The notes beneath the pieces were generated by a model. It made no database searches. It saw only the letters and a list, made by a program, of their open reading frames with translations, and was not told the DNA's origin. The position numbers and the translations under genes are program-made. From Planctomycetaceae bacterium (GTDB taxonomy: Bacteria; Planctomycetota; Planctomycetia; Pirellulales; Pirellulaceae), in assembly GCA_012729315.1 (NCBI GenBank), contig JAAYDI010000069.1, forward strand, positions 1 through 32,595: 32,595 bases of DNA, read 5' to 3'. Shown here piece after piece: positions 17,047-24,957 of the stretch (position 1 is its first letter; every line of letters starts with the position of its first letter).

Positions 17047-18294
17047 TTATATGCGGCGTTCCAGAATCGACAGTCGCAACAGATTCAGGGCCTGTTTGGC
17101 ACAGCGGTGACGTTGGATCGCAGGGTGCGCGGCAAACGTAAACGACTCGCCAATCGTATCGCCGCGCGCGGCCACCGCCAAATGAACCTGGCCGGCGGAC
17201 TCGGAATCGGGGCACGGCCCCACGGCCAGACCGTAATCGGTGTTGAAGCGTTCGCGCACCGCGCGGGCCATCTGGGCGACATACCGCGGCGGATCCGGTG
17301 GCGACGGCGGCTTGGTATTCACGTCGAACCCCAACCAGCGCGTGAGGGCCGGCAAGTCCTGCACGATCAGCCCGCCGCGAAAAGCGGTGGCAGCCCGCCG
17401 GGCGCCGCCGAGCCAGCTGGAGACCAGGCCCGCCGTGCCCCATTCGGCCGTCGCCACGACAGCGCCCCGGTCGGCCAGCAGATCGCAGACGGCATCCTGC
17501 AGCTGTGTGTCGTTTTCGCCGAAGACGAGCGATCCCAGGCAGTTGTAGATGGTGGCGACGGTCGGCGCGATTTTCGCCTCACATTCAGCGCACGTGGCTC
17601 CTTCGGCCGTGACGCGCAACGTGATCGTCGCCTCGCTGGCCGTGATGCCCACCAGCGGGTCGCGGCCACGGCGGATCAGATCGGGCAGGCGACTCTCGAT
17701 GTCACTCTCCCCCGCCCCGAAACAGCGAATCTCCCGCTGCTGGATCACACGCCGCGCCGCACCCAGGCGGGCAGCAATGGCGGGCGCCACCGTCGCCTGC
17801 CACATCGGCTTCAGCTCGGCCGGGACGCCCGGCAGCGCGAAGAGATCGACCGGCGTCCCTCCCGGGCCGTCGAGCGTCACGTGGATGCCCGGCGCTGTCC
17901 CTTCCACATTAGCAATCGGCCGGCTGCCTTCCGGGAAACAGGCCTGGATGATGTTCTGTTCCGGCATCGGCCGCCCGCGCCGCGCGAAGAGCCCACGGAT
18001 ATACTCGAGCGACTGGTCGTCCTGGACCAGCGGCCGGCCGGTCAGAGCGGCGATGGCCTGGCGGGTCAGGTCGTCAGCAGTCGGCCCAAGCCCGCCGCTG
18101 ACCAGCACCAACGCCGAGCGTCGGCAGGCCGTGGCGAGCACGTCCACGATGGCATCGTGATCGTCGCCGACCGTCGTGTGGTGTGTCACCGAAACGCCCA
18201 GCAGCGCAAACTGCTGGCTCAGCCACTGGGAGTTCGTGTCCAGCCGCTGACCGCCGGTCAGCTCGTCGCCAATCGCTATGACTTCCGCGCGCAT
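17047..18294 (-). CDS. cinA: CinA-family protein with altered deamidase site
   Basis: The 415-residue product has an N-terminal MoaB/MogA-like domain (1 to about 170) with GDELTGGQRLDTNS (9-22) and GGLGPTADDLTR (67-78), which in CinA acts on ADP-ribose-type nucleotides. A linker and a C-terminal PncC-like domain (about 265-415) follow; PncC normally deamidates NMN. The PncC motif AESCTGG is here AEWGTAG (283-289), so the conserved Ser is Trp285 and deamidase activity is doubtful. The rest of the domain keeps a recognisable ending (TDYGLAVGPCPD, VHLAVA). The N-domain looks intact. The gene is the first of a pair with the large propeller protein. Role in competence is not implied by the name in this lineage. 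Confidence 0.9.
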   Translation of the reverse strand: MRAEVIAIGDELTGGQRLDTNSQWLSQQFALLGVSVTHHTTVGDDHDAIVDVLATACRRSALVLVSGGLGPTADDLTRQAIAALTGRPLVQDDQSLEYIRGLFARRGRPMPEQNIIQACFPEGSRPIANVEGTAPGIHVTLDGPGGTPVDLFALPGVPAELKPMWQATVAPAIAARLGAARRVIQQREIRCFGAGESDIESRLPDLIRRGRDPLVGITASEATITLRVTAEGATCAECEAKIAPTVATIYNCLGSLVFGENDTQLQDAVCDLLADRGAVVATAEWGTAGLVSSWLGGARRAATAFRGGLIVQDLPALTRWLGFDVNTKPPSPPDPPRYVAQMARAVRERFNTDYGLAVGPCPDSESAGQVHLAVAARGDTIGESFTFAAHPAIQRHRCAKQALNLLRLSILERRI

Positions 18295-18815
18295 GGGCAG
18301 CAGACTGTATCTGTTTTGTGTTTGTTCTGTTCTGTCTTCGATCAGAGTATCGGGGAGAGCCTGTTTACGGGATACCGGGCCGGGTTTCTGCGACCAGTAT
18401 GTATATCGTCACAGGTATTGTCCTCGTCCGGCAAGACCTGCGCCAAGTCCTGGAGGCAATTCTGCTGGCCCGGGCAACGCTCCGCACCATCCGGCAGAAC
18501 CTGGTGTGGGCATTCCTGTACAACCTCACCCTCATTCCCCGGGCCACCGGGGGCGTCATGCCGTGCCGGACCGGGCACGCTGCACCTGCTCCCCTCCTGC
18601 CACGACGGACGGTCTGCCCCATCCCCGCTGGGGACGGGCGGAAACCGGGCGATCCGGGCAAGCCGCCCGGGCGGTTCGAGTGGGAACCGTGCCTCGCAGC
18701 CTGTCGCGGAATTTGTTAGGATCGCGGACTATTGAACGCCACGGGAACGTCGGCCAGCAGCGACGGCCCGTATCCGCAGCGACGAGCAACTCACACCCAT
18801 CCACAGGATGAACTC
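18295..18815. other. Divergent region before cinA and murB
   Basis: About 520 nt separate the divergent cinA and murB starts. Besides the P-type ATPase fossil at 18399-18560 no coding sequence was recognised. The stretch must hold promoters for both genes; no hexamer pair is convincing. An in-frame TTG at 18732 would lengthen MurB by 28 residues that match nothing in the family. Confidence 0.5.
18399..18560 (+). pseudogene. Fragment of a P1B-type (copper/heavy-metal) ATPase
   Basis: A 54-residue stretch reads GIVLVRQDLRQVLEAILLAR and then ATLRTIRQNLVWAFLYNLTL, IPRATGGV. This matches the order of the conserved region that follows the phosphorylation/ATP-binding domain in CopA-like ATPases: DLRxVxxAIxLSRxTxxxIRQNLxWAFxYN, the hinge into the penultimate transmembrane helix. 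Before it the catalytic DKTGT and GDGxND motifs are absent, and after it the last helix is unrecognisable. There is no matching start or full gene, so it is a relic of a lost transporter. It may still overlap promoter sequence for murB. Confidence 0.6.
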
Positions 18816-19694
18816 ATGGGCGCACTCAGGGGGTTTGAACACATCATTCGCGAACATGAACCGTTGGCACCCTATACGTGGCTGCGTCTGGGCGGGGCGG
18901 CGGAGTATTTTGCGGAGCCCACGTCCGCCGAAGAACTCAAGGAACTCGTCGCCCAGTGCCGCGAGCACGGTATCCCGGTCCGGGTGCTCGGCGACGGTTC
19001 GAACCTGCTGGTACGCGATCAGGGTGTGCCCGGCCTGGTGATCCATCTGGGCGCCGCTGCGTTCTCGCAGATTGCGATCGTGGACAACGTCGTTACGGCC
19101 GGCGCCGGCGCCAAACTGGGCCACGTCATCTCCACCGCCGTCCGCGAAGGGCTCTCAGGTCTCGAGCCGCTCGTGGGCATTCCAGGAACCGTTGGCGGCG
19201 CCCTGCGCAGCAATGCGGGGACTGAAAGCCACGATGTGGGACAGTGGACCGAATCGGCCGAGGTGATGACGCGCAGCGGCGATTTGCTCGTGCACGGCCG
19301 CGATGACCTGCGGTTTGCCTACCATTTCAGCAGCATCGACGAACTGGTCATCCTGCGCGCTACCTTCGCTCTCGAACGCGAGGATCGGACGGAATTGACC
19401 AAACGCATGCAGATGTTGTGGATTGTGAGGAAATCCAAACAGCCGTCACGCGACGTCAACATGGCACGAATCTTCAAGAACCCCATGGGCCTCCGCGCAG
19501 CTAACCTCATCGAACAGGCCGGACTCAAAGGCGCTAAGGTGGGCAGCGCTGAAATCAGCGGTGTCAACGCCAATTTCATCGTTGCCCATACGGGCACCAC
19601 CAGCAGCGACGTCTTGCGACTGATCGATATGATCGCCAGCCAGGTCAACGAACGGATCGGGGTCGAACTGGAAACGGATATCGAAATCTGGTAA
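18816..19694 (+). CDS. murB: UDP-N-acetylenolpyruvoylglucosamine reductase-like protein (MurB)
   Basis: MurB is a cytoplasmic FAD enzyme that reduces UDP-GlcNAc-enolpyruvate to UDP-MurNAc in peptidoglycan synthesis. The 292-residue product has the family layout: TWLRLGG (21-27), VLGDGSNLLV (58-67) and GIPGTVGGALRSNAG (121-135) for FAD, then IFKNP (219-223), LIEQAGLKG (231-239) and NANFIV (251-256). Two hallmark positions differ: the YRxS motif reads YHFS (Arg to His170) and the catalytic Ser of GSxFKNP is Arg218 (MARIFKNP). The rest is well kept, so this is not a decaying gene. ATG 18816 has AGGA at 18805-18808, 7 nt upstream. It is followed after 28 nt by an FtsQ-like gene. Activity cannot be assumed. 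Confidence 0.9.
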   Translation: MGALRGFEHIIREHEPLAPYTWLRLGGAAEYFAEPTSAEELKELVAQCREHGIPVRVLGDGSNLLVRDQGVPGLVIHLGAAAFSQIAIVDNVVTAGAGAKLGHVISTAVREGLSGLEPLVGIPGTVGGALRSNAGTESHDVGQWTESAEVMTRSGDLLVHGRDDLRFAYHFSSIDELVILRATFALEREDRTELTKRMQMLWIVRKSKQPSRDVNMARIFKNPMGLRAANLIEQAGLKGAKVGSAEISGVNANFIVAHTGTTSSDVLRLIDMIASQVNERIGVELETDIEIW

Positions 19695-19722
19695 CGTCAC
19701 GCACCGTCATGGAGGATGGTGT

Positions 19723-20748
19723 ATGAATGCACGGCGAGGTCCAGCTTGGACGAACTCAATCACGTCCACAGTGCGCCGCGTGCTAGCTCCTTTGGCCGGA
19801 AGTGGACGAGGAATCTTCGGCACCGCCGCGCTGCTGCTATTGCTGATTGCCAGCGGATACATAGGCTGGGCGAAATGGGGTGATATTATTGTCCGGCGAC
19901 CGCAGTATGTGTTGACGGCCGACTGTATTGAGATCACGCCGCAGCCGCCGTGGATCCATTCGGACATCAAGTCGGCCGTGATGCGTGACGGCAGTCTGGC
20001 CGAGTTGTCGGTGCTCGATCCGGACCTGACGAAGCGGGTGGTACAGGCTTTCGAACTCAATCCGTGGGTTGCCGAGGCCTTATCGGCTGTCAAGCGGGCG
20101 GGCAAGACGGCACCGCGGGTGACAGTACAGTTGCGGTATCGCGAGCCGGTGATCATGGTTCGGACGCGTGATCCGCGTTGGAAGGGGGACTGTTTCTGGC
20201 CTGTGGACACAGAGGGGGTATTTCTGCCGCCGGAGGAGTTCTCGTCGACTCAGACGAAGGCATTCTTGCGAGTGGAGGCGGGCAATTCCCTGCCGGCCGG
20301 CGCTGTAGGCACGTCGTATGGCGATGCCGGCGTGACGGGGGCCGCGCTGGTCGCTGCGGCACTGAAACCGGTGTGGAGTTCGATGGGGCTGGAGTGGATT
20401 ATCGTGCGTCAGGAGTTGCCCAACGATGTGGGGCAGCCGATGGAGCCGACGTACATCCTGCTGCCCGCCGGCGCTCCGGTAGATGCCGTGGCGGCGCGGC
20501 GTTCCGGGCGGCTGGTCAGTCTGGCTGATCCGCCCGCGGACGAGCCGAGTCTGGAGGTGCGATGGGGCCACGCACCGGGGCGAGAAGCGCCTGGGGAAGC
20601 CTCGGCCGCCGAGAAAGTCGCGCGTCTGCACCAGTACGTCGCGGCCAACGGCCGGCTGGATCAGCTCCCCCCGACAACCGTGGTTGATCTGCGGCCTGGA
20701 GCAGCGGGGACAGCCGTCGCGACTGGGCGGCCGGCGCAGACCCGATAG
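19723..20748 (+). CDS. FtsQ/DivIB-like single-pass membrane protein
   Basis: The 341-residue product has a short basic cytoplasmic tail, one transmembrane helix (about 31-50) and an extracytoplasmic part. Residues about 60-145 resemble a POTRA domain, ending in the typical FtsQ sequence of a residue-pair NPWV (113-116), a strand with VTVQLRYREPV (133-143) and then FWPVDTEGVFLP (158-169), equivalent to the LVDxxGxxF turn at the start of the FtsQ beta-domain. The C-terminal tail is Ala/Pro-rich. GGAGG precedes the ATG by 7 nt. The order murB-ftsQ is that of the classical division and cell-wall cluster, which supports the call. FtsQ normally bridges FtsB/FtsL in the divisome. Planctomycetes mostly lack FtsZ, so its partner set here is unknown. 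The call is inference, as similarity is weak. Confidence 0.6.
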   Translation: MNARRGPAWTNSITSTVRRVLAPLAGSGRGIFGTAALLLLLIASGYIGWAKWGDIIVRRPQYVLTADCIEITPQPPWIHSDIKSAVMRDGSLAELSVLDPDLTKRVVQAFELNPWVAEALSAVKRAGKTAPRVTVQLRYREPVIMVRTRDPRWKGDCFWPVDTEGVFLPPEEFSSTQTKAFLRVEAGNSLPAGAVGTSYGDAGVTGAALVAAALKPVWSSMGLEWIIVRQELPNDVGQPMEPTYILLPAGAPVDAVAARRSGRLVSLADPPADEPSLEVRWGHAPGREAPGEASAAEKVARLHQYVAANGRLDQLPPTTVVDLRPGAAGTAVATGRPAQTR

Positions 20749-20759
20749 AGTACAGAAAC

Positions 20760-20776
20760 TGCGGTCTACGACCGCA
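20760..20776 (-). terminator. Hairpin at the csrA stop, T-rich downstream
   Basis: TGCGGTC, loop TAC, GACCGCA makes a perfect 7-bp stem that overlaps the csrA stop codon. On the minus strand it is followed by GTTTCTGT, a weak T-rich tract, so it fits an intrinsic terminator for csrA. It also lies 11 nt past the stop of the convergent FtsQ-like gene. Confidence 0.5.
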
Positions 20777-20978
20777 CGTCCGCGTCCTTGGCCGGCCGAG
20801 GTACTCGCGGCGATATGGGCTTGTCGAGGTCGGTCTGCAGCTCTTCGCGAATCACGGCCATTTCCGGCGGCGCTTCGATCCCCAGTCGCACGCCACCCCC
20901 GGTGATACGGACGACGGTGACCGCGACGTGATCCCCGATCAGAATCCTTTCGCCAACCTTTCGACTAAGTACGAGCAT
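20766..20978 (-). CDS. csrA: Carbon storage regulator CsrA
   Basis: The 70-residue product is a CsrA/RsmA post-transcriptional regulator. The dimeric RNA-binding protein occupies GGA motifs in hairpin loops of mRNA leaders and blocks or alters translation. The sequence begins MLVLSRKVGERILIGD and continues with VTVVRITGGGVRLGIEAP, matching the conserved strands; Arg44 (REEL) corresponds to the key RNA-contacting Arg of the family. About ten residues follow the usual end and are rich in Pro and charged residues. It starts at ATG 20978, 65 nt after the isochorismatase-family gene on the same strand, so the two may be co-transcribed. The upstream Shine-Dalgarno is weak. A hairpin covers its stop codon. 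Confidence 0.96.
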   Translation of the reverse strand: MLVLSRKVGERILIGDHVAVTVVRITGGGVRLGIEAPPEMAVIREELQTDLDKPISPRVPRPAKDADVRS

Positions 20979-21043
20979 GGCGCACCGCAATGTATCAATG
21001 CCAGCAGGCGGATGCAAGCAATAAACTCCGGAAATTAGATTAT

Positions 21044-21667
21044 TCAGCGAACCTGGCCGTGGGGCAAATCGCCTGCAGGCGGCAACTGGCGTACCAACGC
21101 GCTCACCTGCTTGAATTCCGGCGTCCCGGCGACTTCCAGCCATTCGAACAGGGCGGCTTCCGTCGTCGTGAGTATGGCACCACTCAGTTCCATCCGGCGC
21201 AGCGCCGTATCGCGGTCGATGGCGTACCGGGATTCCACGGCATCGACCGCCACATACACCTGGAATCCGGCGGCCATCAGATCCAGCACCGTCTGCTGGA
21301 CACATACGTGGGCCTCGATGCCCGTCACCAGGATCTTGTGGATGCCGCGATCCCGCCAGCCGGTGAAGAGCTGGCTCAACACACGGCAGCTGAACATGAG
21401 TTTGGACGGAATGTCACCGAGTCGCTGGGCCAACGCGCCGGTGGTGGCCCCTAACCCCTTGGGGTACTGCTCGGTCGCCTCGACGGCCACGCCCAGGATG
21501 CGAGCTCCATCGATCAGTCGCCCGATGTTCCAGACCAGAGTGGGTGGTGGGGACATGGCTGCGAGCAGCTTGGTCTGGACATCGATCACGAGCAATGCCG
21601 AGTCGTGGCGCGACATCAGTTCAGAGCTGCGTGGTGCGGCGGTGGTAGGGCTCATGCGGGAGAGCAT
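21044..21667 (-). CDS. Isochorismatase-family cysteine hydrolase
   Basis: The 207-residue product belongs to the isochorismatase/nicotinamidase-like fold. It has LLVIDVQTKLL with the catalytic Asp, and GIEAHVCVQQTVLDL with the nucleophilic Cys and the preceding cis-peptide segment typical of YcaC-type members. The substrate is not predictable; the closest general group is uncharacterised hydrolases that act on amides or similar. It lacks a signal peptide. The start is uncertain: the in-frame Met at 21616 begins MSRHDSALL, the usual family start, while 21667 and 21655 are earlier options without a good ribosome site. It lies upstream of csrA on the same strand. Confidence 0.9.
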   Translation of the reverse strand: MLSRMSPTTAAPRSSELMSRHDSALLVIDVQTKLLAAMSPPPTLVWNIGRLIDGARILGVAVEATEQYPKGLGATTGALAQRLGDIPSKLMFSCRVLSQLFTGWRDRGIHKILVTGIEAHVCVQQTVLDLMAAGFQVYVAVDAVESRYAIDRDTALRRMELSGAILTTTEAALFEWLEVAGTPEFKQVSALVRQLPPAGDLPHGQVR

Positions 21668-21816
21668 ACTCGATGTGCGTGGCGGGGGGCAAGACGGCGT
21701 GGCCGTGTGGCTTACTTGTTAGCCGTGTCGAAGGAGCAGACCGGCGAGCCCAACAGCTGCGCCCGCTCGGAACCGGAACAGGCTGGACGAGTGCCACTTC
21801 GCACGGCCAACAAGGG

Positions 21817-21868
21817 ACGTGCCACACGTGCCACACGACTGACCCGCTACGGACACTGCGGCTATAAT
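21817..21868 (+). promoter_or_regulatory. Promoter of hslV-hslU-tsaE with upstream 9-bp direct repeat
   Basis: TATAAT at 21863-21868 is a perfect -10 hexamer. CTGACC at 21839-21844 fits a -35 (18 bp spacing). Just upstream is a 9-bp direct repeat, ACGTGCCAC twice (21817-21834), possibly a binding site. The leader to the ATG at 21939 is about 65 nt. Confidence 0.6.
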
Positions 21869-21938
21869 AGCCCGTTCCCGCACCCGGAGCCCGACCGGCC
21901 CCTGGAGCGTTCACACGTGATAGGCCACAATACCCATT

Positions 21939-22468
21939 ATGGAACTCCATGCAACCACGATTCTGACAGTGCGTCACCGCGGGCATGTGGCGATGGCCGG
22001 CGACGGCCAGGTGACGCTGGGCACCTCCGTGATGAAGAGCGACGCCGTGAAGATCCGCCGGCTGGCCGAGGGGACAGTGCTATGCGGGTTTGCCGGGGGC
22101 GCCGCTGACGCTTTTGCACTGCTGGAGCGGTTTGAAGCCAAGTTGCGGGACTTCCCCGCCAATATGCCGCGTGCGGCCACGGAGCTGGCCAAGGAGTGGC
22201 GTACCGATCGGGCGCTACGGCGACTCGAAGCGCTGCTGGCGGTGGCCGACGCGCAGCATTCGCTGTTGGTCAGCGGCACGGGGGACGTCATTCTGCCGAC
22301 CGATGGTGTGCTGGGCATCGGCTCCGGCGGCAACTATGCCCTGGCTGCCGCGCGTGCGTTGTGCCGGCACTCGAGCCTGACGGCTGCGGAAATCGCCCGC
22401 GAGGCGCTGCTGATTGCCGCGGGCATCGACATCTACACGAACACGAACATCGTGGTGGAGGAACTGGA

Positions 22469-22481
<13 letters not shown>
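21939..22481 (+). CDS. hslV: ATP-dependent protease subunit HslV
   Basis: The 180-residue product is the proteasome-beta-like peptidase of the HslUV protease in the cytoplasm. It has a short propeptide MELHA before the Thr6-Thr7 pair that would become the N-terminal nucleophile, then [23 protein letters not shown] (about 50-59), [19 protein letters not shown] and [15 protein letters not shown], all family landmarks. It assembles as a double hexameric ring capped by HslU, which unfolds substrates. It overlaps hslU by 13 nt, so translation is coupled. A strong -10 box is found upstream. Confidence 0.97.
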
Positions 22482-23842
<1,361 letters not shown>

Positions 23843-23864
23843 CAACCAGCCGCAGCCGGCATCC

Positions 23865-24350
23865 ATGCAGCACCTGCCGTACACCAGCCGGGACGAATCC
23901 GACACCACGCGTCTGGGACGCGCGCTGGCTCAGTGCCTGCCCGAGACCATCACCGTGGCGCTCGTCGGAACGCTCGGTGCCGGCAAGACGCGTTTCGTCC
24001 AGGCCGTGGCCGCCGGCTGTGGCATCGATCCGGCCAGCGTTACCAGTCCGACCTTCGTGCTGTGCCAGCCCCATTTCGGCGCCCGCACCCTCTATCATCT
24101 CGACGCCTACCGCATCCAGGATCTGGACGAGTTCCTCGAGCTCGGTGTCGGCGAGTACTTTGACGGGCCGGGCATCACGCTCATCGAATGGGCGGAGCGC
24201 GTCACCCCGTGCTTGCCGGACGACTACCTCGAGGTCCAGATCGAGATCACCGGCCCGCACAGCCGCTCCTTCGATCTGGTCGCCCACGGTCCCGTCTCGG
24301 CTGCCGCACTGGATCGCCTGGCCGCCGGCATGCACTTGACCGGCGGCTAG
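23865..24350 (+). CDS. tsaE: tRNA threonylcarbamoyladenosine biosynthesis ATPase TsaE
   Basis: The 161-residue product is the P-loop ATPase of the bacterial t6A tRNA-modification complex (with TsaB and TsaD), which modifies A37 of ANN-decoding tRNAs. Visible landmarks are GTLGAGKT (Walker A, about 35-42), TSPTFVL, YHLDAYRI and ITLIEWAERV, all typical of YjeE. The start at ATG 23865 is 22 nt after hslU and in the same direction, so it is probably in the hslVU transcript. It is convergent with the V-type ATPase operon. No partner genes (tsaB, tsaD) lie in this window. Confidence 0.95.
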   Translation: MQHLPYTSRDESDTTRLGRALAQCLPETITVALVGTLGAGKTRFVQAVAAGCGIDPASVTSPTFVLCQPHFGARTLYHLDAYRIQDLDEFLELGVGEYFDGPGITLIEWAERVTPCLPDDYLEVQIEITGPHSRSFDLVAHGPVSAAALDRLAAGMHLTGG

Positions 24351-24379
24351 CGCCCGGCACCTTGCCGCACGCCACGTGA

Positions 24380-24400
24380 CGCGGCCTGTTTCGCGCCGCG
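24380..24400. terminator. Possible GC hairpin between convergent tsaE and ntpK
   Basis: CGCGGC at 24380-24385 pairs with GCCGCG at 24395-24400 around a 9-nt loop. It lies in the 53-nt gap between the two converging stop codons. There is no T-run, and such short GC stems are common in this composition, so the terminator call rests on location only. Confidence 0.2.
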
Positions 24401-24403
24401 CCT

Positions 24404-24937
24404 TCACGCCGAGGGGATCATGCCCAGCAGGAAGACCATCGTGAAGATACCAACGGTCTCGACCACCCCCATCGCAATGATGATGAAGGCGAACCCTTTG
24501 CCCTCGCCGTCACACAGTGAGCGAATGCCGGCTGCGCCGATCAGGCCCTGCATCCAGGCCGACAGCATCTCCCCCATCCCGGTCGCCAGCCCAATGCCCA
24601 GCAGCAGTCCGGCCTCGGAGGCCGTGATCTCGATGCTGCCGAACACCGACTGCATGCGGTTCATCACGATCATGGCGTAGAGCGTCTGGCTGATCGGCAT
24701 GCCCAGGAGAATGATGTAGGTGAAGCTCAAGCTCCGGCCGGCCCGCGCCTCCTTGGCCCAGGCGCCGGCTGCCGCCTGGCCAGCCAGCCCGATGCCGATG
24801 GAACTGCCCAACGCGGCCATGCCAAGCGCCAACACCCCCCCCATCTCCGCCGGAAAATGCCAGAACGTGGCCTCGGTCGTCAGGATCGCCGGCAGGGCCA
24901 GTGCGATCAAACTGCTTAAGTACGTCATGGTTGCCAT
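24404..24937 (-). CDS. ntpK: V-type ATPase c-ring subunit K
   Basis: The 177-residue product is the proteolipid subunit of the rotating membrane ring. It is a fused double hairpin with four transmembrane helices. In the second hairpin VVETVGIF (158-165) has the ion-binding carboxylate Glu160, while in the first the equivalent LLGMPISQTLYA (77-88) has none. This is the V-type pattern. The positions matching the Na+ ligands described for Enterococcus NtpK are Ser83 (Thr there), Gln84, Gln130 in SAWMQG and Glu160, so Na+ coupling is likely. The ATG at 24937 has GGGAG at about 8 nt. It is the last gene of the operon; the stop of ntpI is 20 nt upstream. Confidence 0.93.
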   Translation of the reverse strand: MATMTYLSSLIALALPAILTTEATFWHFPAEMGGVLALGMAALGSSIGIGLAGQAAAGAWAKEARAGRSLSFTYIILLGMPISQTLYAMIVMNRMQSVFGSIEITASEAGLLLGIGLATGMGEMLSAWMQGLIGAAGIRSLCDGEGKGFAFIIIAMGVVETVGIFTMVFLLGMIPSA

Positions 24938-24957
24938 GTGCTTAGCTCCCGAATCAT

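Noticed and set aside
17107-18735. A 542-residue plus-strand frame opposite cinA
   Set aside because: Antisense to an intact CinA. The end of this frame does not carry the P-type ATPase match, which is in another frame.
22196-22468. An in-frame 5' extension of hslU
   Set aside because: This part lies within hslV in another frame and resembles nothing; the GTG at 22469 has a strong ribosome site and the correct family N-terminus.
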